Shown here: in pieces, positions 8,541 through 17,723 of the stretch | Numbering within the stretch: position 1 is the stretch's first letter | How the letters are laid out: each line of letters starts with the position of its first letter | Assembly (NCBI GenBank): GCA_937146725.1 | Contig: CAKZRU010000089.1 | Location: 1-55,275 of the forward strand | Length of the DNA stretch: 55,275 nucleotides | Origin: an uncultured Myxococcales bacterium | GTDB lineage: Bacteria; Myxococcota_A; Bradymonadia; UBA7976; VGTA01 | Reading direction: 5' to 3' | Notes under the pieces: model-generated | Told to the model about the DNA's origin: nothing | Seen by the model: only the letters and a program-made list of their open reading frames with translations | Databases searched by the model: none | Program-made: the position numbers and the translations under genes

Positions 8541-9602
8541 ATGACCAACAAGCTAAGTATTCTTTATTTATGTGTATTAAGCCTATCATTAAGTGCCTGT
8601 GATGATGATGACTCAGTCACATCAGCAACAGAAATACAAGCCGGTAGTGAAATGCTGATCGGTGATGGCCCTGCCGGTGAAATGCAGGCAGGTGAGATGC
8701 AGGCAGGTGAGATGCAGGCCGGTGAGATGCAGGCCGGTGAGATGCAGGCCGGTGAGATGCAGGCCGGTGAGATGCAGGCAGGTGAGATGCAGGCAGGTGC
8801 TGAAATAAATACAAATACTTATAGTCAAATAAGTACAGGTCGCTATCATAGTTGTGCCCTTGATTTAGAGCAACAAATCTTCTGCTGGGGTAGAAACAAC
8901 TATACTCAAACCGATAGTCCGGAAGGGCGTTTTACAGCCTTAAGTTCAGGAGAGTGGCATAACTGTGCGATCAATGAGGCAGGAGAAGCCCAATGTTGGG
9001 GAGATAACGAGTTTGAACAAAGTACAGCCCCTATTCTTGGTGCGCTCAGCCAAATTAGTGTTGGTTATTATCATAGCTGTGCCCTATCACAAAGCGGTGA
9101 GATGACCTGTTGGGGCCTTGATGACGCAGGTCGTATTACAGCGCCTACCGGCTCTTTTACAACGCTGAGTACAGGTTGGTATCATAGCTGTGCTTTGGAT
9201 AGCGCAGGTACAATTTCATGTTGGGGTATGGATAGCGAAGGCCAAAGCTCTGCACCGGAGGGCATGTTCAAAACTGTCGCTAGTGGTGGACTCTTTTCTT
9301 GTGCTTTGGATTTGAATGACTCAATTCAATGTTGGGGCGCAAATGACTTTGCTCAGCTTGATGCACCTAGTGGTTCTTTTAGCAAAATCGTAGCCGGTGC
9401 TGATCATGCATGTGCCATAGAATCAGCAACAAATATGGTGCAATGTTGGGGACGAAATGATCGTGAGCAGTTAAATGTACCAAATCTAGAGTTTGTTGAA
9501 ATTGATGCTGGCCTAGATCACAGTTGCGGGATTACAACAAATAATGAAATCGCCTGTTGGGGCCAAAATAATCATGGGCAATCCGAACCAACTCTGCCCT
9601 AA
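8541..9602 (+). CDS. RCC1-like seven-repeat beta-propeller lipoprotein with GEMQA linker
   Basis: 353 residues, with AAGGAG upstream of the ATG. A type II signal peptide ends in the lipobox LSAC followed by four Asp residues, a typical surface-lipoprotein start. Residues of about 46-85 are eight GEMQA pentapeptides, a linker or stalk. The rest consists of seven repeats of about 38 residues with the pattern G-x-x-H-S-C-A-L ... C-W-G-x-N/D, each with two Cys (GRYHSCAL, GEWHNCAI, GYYHSCAL, GWYHSCAL, GGLFSCAL, GADHACAI, GLDHSCGI). Seven units suit a closed seven-bladed RCC1/BLIP-II type propeller, with the paired Cys probably forming intra-blade disulfides in the periplasm or at the surface. Ligand unknown. 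Confidence 0.85.
   Translation: MTNKLSILYLCVLSLSLSACDDDDSVTSATEIQAGSEMLIGDGPAGEMQAGEMQAGEMQAGEMQAGEMQAGEMQAGEMQAGEMQAGAEINTNTYSQISTGRYHSCALDLEQQIFCWGRNNYTQTDSPEGRFTALSSGEWHNCAINEAGEAQCWGDNEFEQSTAPILGALSQISVGYYHSCALSQSGEMTCWGLDDAGRITAPTGSFTTLSTGWYHSCALDSAGTISCWGMDSEGQSSAPEGMFKTVASGGLFSCALDLNDSIQCWGANDFAQLDAPSGSFSKIVAGADHACAIESATNMVQCWGRNDREQLNVPNLEFVEIDAGLDHSCGITTNNEIACWGQNNHGQSEPTLP
8676..8795 (+). repeat. 15-bp tandem repeat, eight units (GEMQA)
   Basis: Eight perfect or near-perfect copies of a 15-bp unit (GGTGAGATGCAGGCC/A; the first has GGTGAAATG) lie directly behind the lipobox and encode GEMQA. Differences are mostly A/C at the last base. A very similar 12-unit array is in the lipoprotein gene at 21188-22564. 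Confidence 0.95.
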
Positions 9603-9890
9603 AGAGTTAGCTTCAAATATCAAGAGATCAGTAGATTGTTACTTTTATGTCTCATGTTCCTTACACGCACAGTTAGGCGAGACGAGAAAGTCACAACTTA
9701 GAGTTCTTACTGACTGGTTTGCCCAAGAGATCAATCTGAATAAAATCGGTTCTTAGCTCCATAAATCACATCTTTAATCGGTTAAATCAGTTTAATAACA
9801 ATCAAAATAAAATGATTGGCATACTTTCTGCATTTATCTTGTGTGTGTTTCATCATGCAATCGTAAACTAACTTTCATAAGGAGGCCATT

Positions 9891-10802
9891 ATGCAAAACT
9901 CATGTACATTGAAATCAATCTTAGCTCTTAACTCTGTATTGATCCTTGGTATAATGGCCACGGCTTGTGCTGATCAAGGCACAGATCTTTCAAACTCCAC
10001 CAGTTTAAAGAGCTATGAGAATGATGAGTATGCAAGTGAATCGTATGAAAGCGACTCAGAAAACGACTCACAAAGCAGTGACGAATTATGGGTACAAACC
10101 GAAAGCAGTACCCCATGGGAAAACTCTGAGGCCGACTATGCAGAAAGTAGTCAGTCTGAAACAGCACCTGTACACCATACGAATAATACTAATAATAACA
10201 GCAGCAATACTCTAGGCGGAACCTGTGCGCCTGGCTGTATTTGGTCATCATATGCGGTGCAAATGGGGGCTCAGTCTGCTCAAGCTTCTTGTGGGGGCGT
10301 TTCATGTGCCTGTGTTGTTGATGGGGATATTTGGTCATCTTGCTCAGAGTCGGATGCCTCATCATCAAGTCAAGACAACAATTCTACGCCACAAGAAAAC
10401 CAAAGCGAAGCACCCAGAAATACTGATCCTAACTACAATTCAGTACTTGGCAATCAACTCGCAGATGCAGCCTACAGAATTGCGGTATCACGTAATACTG
10501 TGGGCTATTGCTACTCTGCTGCTGCCGATGCCATCGAATCGGTTGTTGGACGCTTTTTGTGGGGCGCAAGTGCTTATATGGCTGCCGATCAACTTGCCGG
10601 ACATTCTCGTTTTTTTGAAGTGAGTGTATCTGATCTCAGAGATTTGCCAGCCGGTGCTGTCGTTGTTTGGGCAAGAGGCACGTCAGCGCATGGTCATATC
10701 TCTATAGCTCTTGGTAATGGTCGCGAAGCCTCTGATCATGTTGCTTATCAAATGACTTACCACTATGGTGGAGGGCGTGCCCGAGTTTTCTATCCTCGTT
10801 AA
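9891..10802 (+). CDS. Lipoprotein with CHAP/NlpC-like amidase-type domain
   Basis: 303 residues; TAAGGAGG stands 5 nt before the ATG. An N-terminal hydrophobic segment ends in ATAC (Cys26), a relaxed lipobox. A long Ser/Glu/Asn-rich linker follows (about 30-110), then a small Cys-rich segment with two CxxxW-type halves (APGCIWSSY ... DGDIWSSC). The C-terminal 120 residues contain a Cys in GYCYSAAADAI and a His in AHGHISIALG, spaced like the Cys-His pair of CHAP or NlpC/P60 peptidoglycan amidases, preceded by LPAGAVVVWARG, which resembles the P-GD-V/I strand before the His in CHAP proteins. A cell-wall hydrolase is a reasonable guess, not proven. The stop codon is in a 19-bp tandem duplication. 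Confidence 0.6.
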   Translation: MQNSCTLKSILALNSVLILGIMATACADQGTDLSNSTSLKSYENDEYASESYESDSENDSQSSDELWVQTESSTPWENSEADYAESSQSETAPVHHTNNTNNNSSNTLGGTCAPGCIWSSYAVQMGAQSAQASCGGVSCACVVDGDIWSSCSESDASSSSQDNNSTPQENQSEAPRNTDPNYNSVLGNQLADAAYRIAVSRNTVGYCYSAAADAIESVVGRFLWGASAYMAADQLAGHSRFFEVSVSDLRDLPAGAVVVWARGTSAHGHISIALGNGREASDHVAYQMTYHYGGGRARVFYPR

Positions 10803-10835
10803 GATCAGAGTATTCCGTAAAGATCAGAGTATTCC
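10798..10835 (+). repeat. 19-bp tandem duplication over the stop codon
   Basis: 10798-10816 and 10817-10835 are 19-bp copies with one mismatch. The TAA of the CHAP-like lipoprotein gene (10800-10802) is within the first copy. Confidence 0.9.
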
Positions 10836-10870
10836 CTTAAGTTCTGAGTGGTCTCATTTAAGCAAAAAGC

Positions 10871-11389
10871 TTATCTAATTTCACGACTTTGCTCTTTAAG
10901 ATCACGTCCTAACAATTCTAAGCTTTCATCAATCATCATATTCATGATTACCTTGGGATTTTGGTCACTAAACTCAGCTTGAAGCTCTTGGCATAATTTA
11001 TTCCAGCCTTGATATTGATCATTTAAATCACGTACTACCCTACGCATATTCTTAGCTGCTCTTTCGTGAAAACTTGAGCCTTCTCGACAGTCAGTCACGG
11101 TTAGAGTTTGCCCTGTATATACCTTGAACATAAAGCCAAGTTGTCCATTCAGACGTGAAGCTTCGGGCAGGATAGATTCATGAGTAAAGAACTCCTTCAT
11201 AACTGTCAGATAACGCTTCATATTTAAGCGACCCTTAGCAGGTTCGCGTTGCATATATGAAGAATAAAAGGCTAATTTCTCACAGATTGCCTCATCAAAG
11301 TCTTCTTGCAGTTCACGTAAATCTTCAACGCGTGACCTTAGATCAGCTTCCACATTTTCTAGAGTACTGTTGATCTTAAGCTTAGACAT
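10871..11389 (-). CDS. Small helical protein of unknown function
   Basis: 172 residues, no signal peptide. The ATG at 11389 is preceded on its strand by GAGGAGATATAA, a good ribosome site. The protein is charged and strongly helical (LENVEADLRSRVEDLRELQEDFDEAICEKL reads as a coiled coil) with no catalytic motif I recognise. It has one Cys in TVTDCREGSSFHERAAKNMRRVVRDL. It sits between the CHAP-like lipoprotein (convergent, 68 bp) and the alpha-glucosidase gene (same strand, 110 bp) with no evident link to either. Confidence 0.65.
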   Translation of the reverse strand: MSKLKINSTLENVEADLRSRVEDLRELQEDFDEAICEKLAFYSSYMQREPAKGRLNMKRYLTVMKEFFTHESILPEASRLNGQLGFMFKVYTGQTLTVTDCREGSSFHERAAKNMRRVVRDLNDQYQGWNKLCQELQAEFSDQNPKVIMNMMIDESLELLGRDLKEQSREIR

Positions 11390-11499
11390 TTATATCTCCT
11401 CAAACTTATGCGCTTAGAAACAAAGTCGGTGTTCTATCATGACTAACCGTCCAAGCCTAAGTTTTCGGACATAACTTTTTAATTTTTTGTTAATGTAAA

Positions 11500-13188
11500 C
11501 TAGCTCAACTTAACAAAACACCATGTTTGGGCTGGAATCACTGCTGATTGCGTCTCAGCAAGTTCATCAGTTATAGATTTGGCTAACTGAGAACCTAACA
11601 GGAGTTGATCTGTCTTGAGCTCTGTCGGGCAAGTCCAGGTTAAAGGAGCTAAACTCGGGTTAAATATGCATAAAACTTGTTCATAACACTCAGCATCAAC
11701 ATATGTACGCTTGAATACAAGTAATTCGGGATTGGTCTCTAGCATTTGAAGACTTCCCAGTTTCAAGGCTGATGAGCCTGCTCTAAAGCCTAAGAGCGTT
11801 CTAGTTGCTGCTAAGGTACTATCGGCATCTTGATCTTGAGCTGTGAACGATAAAGCAAGATGATCTTCACCTAGTGGTAACCAAGGTTCTGCTTCAGTCA
11901 CGCTAAAGCCCCCTCCGCTTTCAGAAGTCCACGGATAAGGTGTACGACAGCCATCGCGCCCTTTATACTCAGGCCAAAACTCAATGCCGGCAGGATCGAC
12001 AAGTTTTTCAAACGGAATGGCAACCTCAGTGAGTCCTAGTTCCTCCCCTTGATAAATACAAGGTGTACCTCTCATGCTCAGTAATAAGGCCAAAAGTAGT
12101 TCAGCATTGGCCTTACGATCCCCATTTGGTGGACATAAACGAGTTGCTGTTCTAATTACATCATGATTTGAAAAAGCCCAACATGGCCAACTGTCTGGAT
12201 TTTTAAGGGCACTCTTAGACTCAAAACGCTCAATCACCTCACGCCAATAAGTTCCACCTCTGCTTTCACCAAGTAGATCAAAAGAATAACAAAGCTGTAA
12301 ACGCTCTGGGCTCGTGTATTCCACCAAAAGGTCCAAAGAACGAGCCGGTGAGTCCCCAATTTCACCCAAGCCAATGGCATCATAGCGATTAAGCAACTGT
12401 CTAAGCGCTTCTAAAAAGCCTAAAGTCTCGGGCTGATTTTTGTCATAGATATGCTCTTGCCAACCATAGGGATTACTTTGATGAGCACTCATTTGGTCAG
12501 GACTTTGAGCCGGTGGATTGCTACGGAACTGTTGATCATGGAAATAAAAGTTCACAGTATCTAAACGAAAGCCATCTACACCAAGCTCAAGCCAAAACTC
12601 CGCAACTTTGAGTACTTCTTCTTGTACCTTTGGATTGTGAAAGTTTAGGTCTGGTTGCTCGGTCAAGAAATTATGCAAGTAATACTGACAGCGCCTTGTA
12701 TCCCATTGCCATGCAGAGCCGCCAAAAATAGACAGCCAGTTGTTGGGTGCTGTTCCATCAGGCTTGGGATCGGCCCAAACATAGTAATCATGCTTGGGAT
12801 TTGTTTTTGATGATCTACTTTCTTTAAACCAAGCATGTTGATCTGAGGTGTGACTAATCACTAAGTCTACAATCATACGTAAGCCAAGTGTATGCGCTTC
12901 ACTCACCAATGTTCTTGCTGTCTCTAAATCACCAAAAATGGGATCAACATCACAATGATCTTCCACATCATAGCCGTAATCTTTCATAGGTGATTTAAAA
13001 AAGGGTGAAATCCATATCACATCAACCCCCAGAGACTTAATTTGCTCTAAATGGGTTCTGATGCCATTAAGATCTCCAACGCCATTGCCGGTTGAATCAA
13101 AAAATGAGCGGGGATAGATTTGGTAGATGACGGATTCACGCCACCATTGATGACGATTTGCAGCACTAGCAGGTATAATATTGGACAT
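11500..13188 (-). CDS. GH13 alpha-glucosidase / oligo-1,6-glucosidase type
   Basis: 562 residues, the usual length for the family, with no signal peptide, so a cytoplasmic enzyme cutting terminal alpha-linked glucose from short oligosaccharides. WWRESVIYQIYPRSF is the classic start. The conserved GH13 regions are all present: DLVISHTSDQH, GVDGFRLDTVN (nucleophile Asp210), GLGEIGD (acid/base Glu276) and FSNHDV (Asp343). The C-terminal beta domain is intact. The closest recognised group is alpha-glucosidase of the AglA/oligo-1,6-glucosidase kind; exact linkage (1,4 or 1,6, sucrose or maltose) cannot be read. It is divergent from two sugar symporter genes, so it probably processes imported oligosaccharides. 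Confidence 0.93.
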   Translation of the reverse strand: MSNIIPASAANRHQWWRESVIYQIYPRSFFDSTGNGVGDLNGIRTHLEQIKSLGVDVIWISPFFKSPMKDYGYDVEDHCDVDPIFGDLETARTLVSEAHTLGLRMIVDLVISHTSDQHAWFKESRSSKTNPKHDYYVWADPKPDGTAPNNWLSIFGGSAWQWDTRRCQYYLHNFLTEQPDLNFHNPKVQEEVLKVAEFWLELGVDGFRLDTVNFYFHDQQFRSNPPAQSPDQMSAHQSNPYGWQEHIYDKNQPETLGFLEALRQLLNRYDAIGLGEIGDSPARSLDLLVEYTSPERLQLCYSFDLLGESRGGTYWREVIERFESKSALKNPDSWPCWAFSNHDVIRTATRLCPPNGDRKANAELLLALLLSMRGTPCIYQGEELGLTEVAIPFEKLVDPAGIEFWPEYKGRDGCRTPYPWTSESGGGFSVTEAEPWLPLGEDHLALSFTAQDQDADSTLAATRTLLGFRAGSSALKLGSLQMLETNPELLVFKRTYVDAECYEQVLCIFNPSLAPLTWTCPTELKTDQLLLGSQLAKSITDELAETQSAVIPAQTWCFVKLS

Positions 13189-13512
13189 TAAGCTACCCTT
13201 GTAAAGCTATTATAAAGTCTAACTCAGAGCTTATTGCAATGCACTTGTGTACTCGACAAGACAAGGCAAAAAACTACTTCTCAAGTAAACAACATGGCTC
13301 AAGGCTACAATCTTATGAATGAGGTATCAAGAACAAAAATCATCGCTCTAGTTAAGCTTAATCAGGTTTAATCATGGCTAGAATCTTACTGATGAATCAT
13401 TGCTTGGTCGGTTTAATTACATTAAGATACATTTATTGTACATGTGCATGAGAATTATATTTGTGTGCAAGATTATATGATTCTAAGTACTTACTCACTA
13501 GGAATGAATAAT
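13189..13512. promoter_or_regulatory. Divergent promoter region of the sugar module
   Basis: This gap separates the alpha-glucosidase (-) from the SSS symporter (+) and should hold promoters and any operator for both. It contains one perfect 10-bp palindrome, TTAAGCTTAA at 13352-13361, which is short and may be chance. AGGA at 13500-13503 is the ribosome site for the ATG at 13513. No regulator gene is in the neighbourhood. Confidence 0.4.
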
Positions 13513-15282
13513 ATGGTATTTATAAGTTTCTTTTTGGCAACCGCAAGTGTGGCTGTCATTACCTATTTTATTGTCAAAAATATGGCCAAGTCAGATAATC
13601 CCACCGAAGAATTTTTTACCGGGGGGCGTATGCTCTCTTGGCCAGTTGTGGCTGGCTCTTTATTACTGACCAACATCTCAACCGAGCAACTGGTTGGGCT
13701 CAATGGAGCAGTATTCAAAGATGGAAACTTAGTGGGGATCGCTTGGGAAGCCTTAGCCGCTTTTGCAATGATCGCTACGGCTCTGATTTTTTTGCCCCAC
13801 TATCTAGCCAGTGGTTTTACGACCACAACCGCTTTTTTAGAGAAGCGCTTTGATCGCTCTGTGCGTCAAATTGTTTCGGGGCTATTTCTGTTTGGTTATG
13901 TCACAGTCTTATTACCCACGATCTTGTATACAGGGTCATTAGCGCTACAAACCATTTTTCAATTTGATTTCCCTTTGTGGATCTCAGTCCTTTTGATCGG
14001 TGGATTAGGAAGCGCCTATGCGATTTTTGGTGGCCTTAAGTCGGTTGCTGTCAGTGATACCCTTAACGGAATTGGTTTGTTAATTGGTGGTTTAGCTGTA
14101 CCCATTTTAGCCCTTAAAGCACTGGGGGATTCATCTATTATTGATGGCTTGCATACTGTTTTTACTGAAAAAGCTGAGTATTTAACTCCATTGGCCACAC
14201 TTGATCGTCGCGGTGAGCCTACCTCAGTCCCTTGGCCAACCCTACTCACCGGTATGATGTTTATCCAAGTCTTTTATTGGTCGACCAACCAAGTAGTCGT
14301 TCAAAGAGCCTTGGGGGCTAAGAATCTTGCCGAAGGTCAAAAGGGCGTTTTATTTGCCTCTGTGATGAAGTTGGTTGGGCCATTAATGCTTTGTGCTCCT
14401 GGCATTATCGCCCTACATATGCTTGGTGATTTAAGCGTACAAATCGACTTAGAATCCCTTAAACAAGCAGTCAAACTAAAAGGCAGTGACCCGGTGATGA
14501 GCCAATCTTTACAAGAGGCTTTGGCCTATGCACACACCCTAATTGGCCAATATCAAAGTTCATTTTCACTTTCTTTGGCAGATGCTGAAAAACTGAATGG
14601 CTTAGTCGCGATTAATGACCAAGTTTATCCGGCTATGATTCGGCATGTGATTACCGCTGATTGGGCCAGAGGTTTATTTGCGGCAGTTTTAGTAGGTTCT
14701 ATCTTAAGCTCATTCAATAGCGCCTTGAATAGTGCATCAACATTGTTCTGCTTGGAATTCTATGAAGAACAAGTCAAAGCGCGCTTTGAAGATCAACATG
14801 AACGATCAGCCCATGTGGTTAAAGTAGGACAAACCTTTGGTTTAAGCTTAGCAGTAATCTCTATGATTATTGCACCATTCTTAGCCGACTTGGACTCAAT
14901 CTTTGAATATTTACAAAAGGTCAATGGTCTTTATAGCGTACCGATTATCTCCATATTCTTAGTCGGTATTTTAGGCCAAAAAGCACCAGCAAAGGGTGCC
15001 AAATGGGCGATTGTACTTGGTATGCTCAGCTATGGATTCTTTAGCTTTTTTGGCGACAGCTTTTTCCATTGGCTTCATGGTTATGCAATCAGCTTTGCCA
15101 TTGCCATTGCCACACTCTTAATCTTTGCCAAAATCCAACCGCGTTCATTTAGCGAAATAACAGATGAACGATTACCACCGCCAGTAGATATGACACCATG
15201 GGCACATGCAAAACTTGCTTCTGTGATCATCATTGGCTTAACCGTTCTTAGTTACGGATTATTATATATAGCGGCTCAGTAA
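13513..15282 (+). CDS. Sodium:solute symporter (SSS/SLC5 family), probable sugar importer
   Basis: The open frame extends up to an ATG at 13444, but AGGA at 13500-13503 is 9 nt before the ATG at 13513, whose product MVFISFFLATASVAVITYFIV starts directly with the first membrane helix, as SSS proteins do (589 residues). EEFFTGGRMLSWPVVAGSLLLTNISTEQLVGLNG is the typical SSS helix-1 region, where the broken helix and Asn/Ser/Thr line the sodium and substrate site. Later hydrophobic segments repeat through to the C-terminus, about a dozen or more. The pairing with an alpha-glucosidase and a GPH symporter suggests import of glucose or an alpha-glucoside; substrate not proven. Confidence 0.88.
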   Translation: MVFISFFLATASVAVITYFIVKNMAKSDNPTEEFFTGGRMLSWPVVAGSLLLTNISTEQLVGLNGAVFKDGNLVGIAWEALAAFAMIATALIFLPHYLASGFTTTTAFLEKRFDRSVRQIVSGLFLFGYVTVLLPTILYTGSLALQTIFQFDFPLWISVLLIGGLGSAYAIFGGLKSVAVSDTLNGIGLLIGGLAVPILALKALGDSSIIDGLHTVFTEKAEYLTPLATLDRRGEPTSVPWPTLLTGMMFIQVFYWSTNQVVVQRALGAKNLAEGQKGVLFASVMKLVGPLMLCAPGIIALHMLGDLSVQIDLESLKQAVKLKGSDPVMSQSLQEALAYAHTLIGQYQSSFSLSLADAEKLNGLVAINDQVYPAMIRHVITADWARGLFAAVLVGSILSSFNSALNSASTLFCLEFYEEQVKARFEDQHERSAHVVKVGQTFGLSLAVISMIIAPFLADLDSIFEYLQKVNGLYSVPIISIFLVGILGQKAPAKGAKWAIVLGMLSYGFFSFFGDSFFHWLHGYAISFAIAIATLLIFAKIQPRSFSEITDERLPPPVDMTPWAHAKLASVIIIGLTVLSYGLLYIAAQ

Positions 15283-15346
15283 TGTTTGTCTATGGTACTA
15301 ATTTTATTAAACTAAATGGTTTCAAATAAGCAATAGGACATCCATT

Positions 15347-16747
15347 GTGAATGCTAATTCTTCAGAAAAAACAACAAGTCACCGCTTATCCTTACTTGAA
15401 AAAATTGGGTATGGCTGTGGTGACATGGCTTCTAACTTGTACTTAGGCGTGGTCAATGTCTTTTTACTCTATTATTACACTGATATTTGGGGGATTGATC
15501 CTGCTTCGGCAGGCTTTATGTTTTTGATCACCAAGGTGATTGATGCGGTGAGTGATCCGGCAATGGGTCTAATTGCTGATCGAACTCAAACTCGTTGGGG
15601 GCGTTATCGCCCGTATCTGTTATGGATGGCGGTTCCTTTGGGACTATTGGGCTATTTACTCTTTTTGGGCCCAGATTTATCCACCAATGGTAAGCTTATA
15701 TTTGCTTATGTATCTTACTCCTTAATGATGCTTGCTTACACAGCGATCAATGTGCCTTACTCAGCCTTACTCGCCGTGATTTCACCCAGTGAAGAAGAAA
15801 GGGTTAAAGCCACCCAATTTCGCTTTATTTTTGCGTCACTAGGCACCTTATTGGTCGGCGCAACCACCAAGCCTTTAGTTGCCTATCTAGGTGGAGGTAA
15901 TGAAGTGCTAGGCTTTAGACTAGCTATGCTCATTTTTGCTGTCATCTCGGTACTTTTATTCATATTTACCTTTTTCACTACCCAAGAGCGTATCCAGCCA
16001 GAGGCTCAAGACAGTAATGTCAAAGAAGATTTTGGTATACTGCTTCAGAACCGATCTTGGATCGCTTTAGCAGTTGCTGGAATTCTGATGATTATTGGCT
16101 TTGTAAGTCGCTTATCTTCGGTCGCCTTTTACAATAAGTATTTTATGCAACTCGGAGATGAAAGCTATTTATGGTGGATGGATGGTGGCACTCTAATCAT
16201 TACCTGTGGATTCATTGGCCAGCTTGTAGGCGCATTGGTTTCACCTAAGCTTCTGCAATACTTTGAGAAAAAAACACTGATGATCTATGCAAATGCTCTT
16301 TTTGCAGTGTCAAGTATTCTTACTTACCTATTAGATGCAGAGCAATATTCCGCCTTACTGATGACGTACACATTAGGGATTTTTGCCTTTGGTATTATGA
16401 TTACTCTACTTTTTGCCATGTATACAGATTGTGCAGAATATGGCGAATGGAGATCCGGTAAGAATAATGCAGGGCTTACGGTATCTGCTTCAATGTTTTC
16501 GCTTAAAGCGGGCTCTGCCTTGGGCAGTGCGATTCCGGCAAATATCCTTGCCTATTACGCTTTTAATAATCAACTTGCCCAACAAAGTTCAGAAGTTTTA
16601 TTTGGTATTCAGCTGATGTTTAATGGAGTGCCTTTCATCTTTTTTATTGCAGCCATTATACTAATGTTCTTTTATCAAATCGATCGAAGCTTACTTGAAC
16701 AAATCGAGCGTGACCTTAATGAGCGACGTGAAAAACGATCAGCTTAG
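15347..16747 (+). CDS. GPH-family sugar:cation symporter (MelB-like MFS)
   Basis: 466 residues, GTG start with AGGA (15335-15338) 8 nt upstream. EKIGYGCGDMASNLYLGVV and the segment DAVSDPAMGLIADRTQTRWGRYRPYLLW are the glycoside-pentoside-hexuronide family signature (conserved Asp pair in helix 2 and the loop 2-3 motif with the R-W-G-R-(F/Y)-R-P pattern). Twelve membrane helices fit the hydrophobic profile. MelB-type proteins take up galactosides, glucosides or pentosides with Na+, Li+ or H+. It follows the SSS gene by 64 bp and may be co-transcribed. Its TAG overlaps the TAA of the reductase gene on the other strand. Confidence 0.9.
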   Translation: MNANSSEKTTSHRLSLLEKIGYGCGDMASNLYLGVVNVFLLYYYTDIWGIDPASAGFMFLITKVIDAVSDPAMGLIADRTQTRWGRYRPYLLWMAVPLGLLGYLLFLGPDLSTNGKLIFAYVSYSLMMLAYTAINVPYSALLAVISPSEEERVKATQFRFIFASLGTLLVGATTKPLVAYLGGGNEVLGFRLAMLIFAVISVLLFIFTFFTTQERIQPEAQDSNVKEDFGILLQNRSWIALAVAGILMIIGFVSRLSSVAFYNKYFMQLGDESYLWWMDGGTLIITCGFIGQLVGALVSPKLLQYFEKKTLMIYANALFAVSSILTYLLDAEQYSALLMTYTLGIFAFGIMITLLFAMYTDCAEYGEWRSGKNNAGLTVSASMFSLKAGSALGSAIPANILAYYAFNNQLAQQSSEVLFGIQLMFNGVPFIFFIAAIILMFFYQIDRSLLEQIERDLNERREKRSA

Positions 16748-17712
16748 TCAACTGGCGCCCACCAATCAATCTCTGCACCTACTGGCATAATTGCATATGG
16801 GTTAATCGTGGGATGGCTTCTAAAATAGTGTTCACGAATATGGTCAAAATGAACCGTATCAGCGATGCCAGGCCATTGATAAATACGTCTTGCATACGGC
16901 CAAAGATTTGGATAATCGACCAAGCGTTTTTTATCGGTTTTAAAGTGCTGAACATAGACCGGATCAAACCTAAAGAGAGTCATGGCCAGTCTAATGTCGG
17001 CTTCAGTGAGCGTTTCACCGACCAAAAATGTACGAGTACTAATATGCTCATCAAGCCAATCTAATGCGATAAATAAGCGCTCAACCGCTTCATCATAGGC
17101 GGCTTGAGTTGATGCAAAACCCGCTAAATACACACCATTATTAACCTCATGATAAACGCGCTCATTCATCCGATCAATCTCTGCTCTATGCTCAGCTGGA
17201 TATAAGTCCAGCGTTGACCCAGTAAGATGATCAAAGGCCGAGTTAAACATTCGTATAATTTCAGATGACTCATTTGAAACGATGGTATTTAGTTTTTTAT
17301 CCCACAAGATAGGCACAGTGACTCGAGTGGTAATCTTTGGGTCAACCTGAGTATAAATCTCATGAAGATATTTGGCTTGAAACAATGAATCACCATCTGA
17401 CAAGCGATAATCTTGCTCAAAGGTCCAACCATGACCGAGCATAATTGGGTGCACTGCATCTACTGTAATATAATCATTTAAGCCCTTAAGTGCCCGAAAA
17501 GCCAAGGTACGATTCGCCCAAGGACAGGCATAAGATACATATAAATGATAACGGTCTTTTTCAGCTTTAAAGCCTGCTTTACCACTCGGACCCGCTTCAC
17601 CATTTGCGGTGATCCAAGATCGAAACTGTGCGGTTGTTCTTTCAAATTTACCGCCTGATTTTGAAGTGTCATACCATTGGTCTTGCCACTGACCATCAAC
17701 AAGTAGTCCCAT
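16744..17712 (-). CDS. yqjG: Glutathionyl-hydroquinone reductase (YqjG/Xi-class GST)
   Basis: 322 residues, the normal length of Xi-class glutathione transferases. DRYHLYVSYACPWANRTL holds the CPWA motif (Cys63), the catalytic Cys that reduces glutathionyl-hydroquinones; VTVPILWDKKLNTIVSNESSEIIRMFN supplies the glutathione-binding VPxxxD and NES(S/A) features. The C-terminal helical domain ends RSHPTINPYAIMPVG as in this family. Cytoplasmic redox enzyme. It overlaps the 3' end of the GPH symporter by 4 bp (opposite strand). Upstream of its start are four 13-14 bp tandem repeats. Confidence 0.93.
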   Translation of the reverse strand: MGLLVDGQWQDQWYDTSKSGGKFERTTAQFRSWITANGEAGPSGKAGFKAEKDRYHLYVSYACPWANRTLAFRALKGLNDYITVDAVHPIMLGHGWTFEQDYRLSDGDSLFQAKYLHEIYTQVDPKITTRVTVPILWDKKLNTIVSNESSEIIRMFNSAFDHLTGSTLDLYPAEHRAEIDRMNERVYHEVNNGVYLAGFASTQAAYDEAVERLFIALDWLDEHISTRTFLVGETLTEADIRLAMTLFRFDPVYVQHFKTDKKRLVDYPNLWPYARRIYQWPGIADTVHFDHIREHYFRSHPTINPYAIMPVGAEIDWWAPVD

Positions 17713-17723
17713 TGTTTATCCTA

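Noticed and set aside
8676..8795. CRISPR-like array
   Set aside because: 15-bp contiguous units without spacers inside a coding sequence; same for 22130-22309.
8617..8849. Two minus-strand frames over the GEMQA array (HLPASHRPASH and LTGLHLTG type)
   Set aside because: They are antisense shadows of a 15-bp repeat, which stays open in several frames; no start site or domain supports them.
9544..9756. 70-residue plus-strand frame running past the end of the RCC1-like gene
   Set aside because: Its first part overlaps that gene in another frame, and it has no clear ribosome site or recognisable domain.
13352..13361. TTAAGCTTAA as a defined operator for the sugar module
   Set aside because: A 10-bp palindrome in AT-rich DNA can easily be chance, and no regulator gene or second site is seen.
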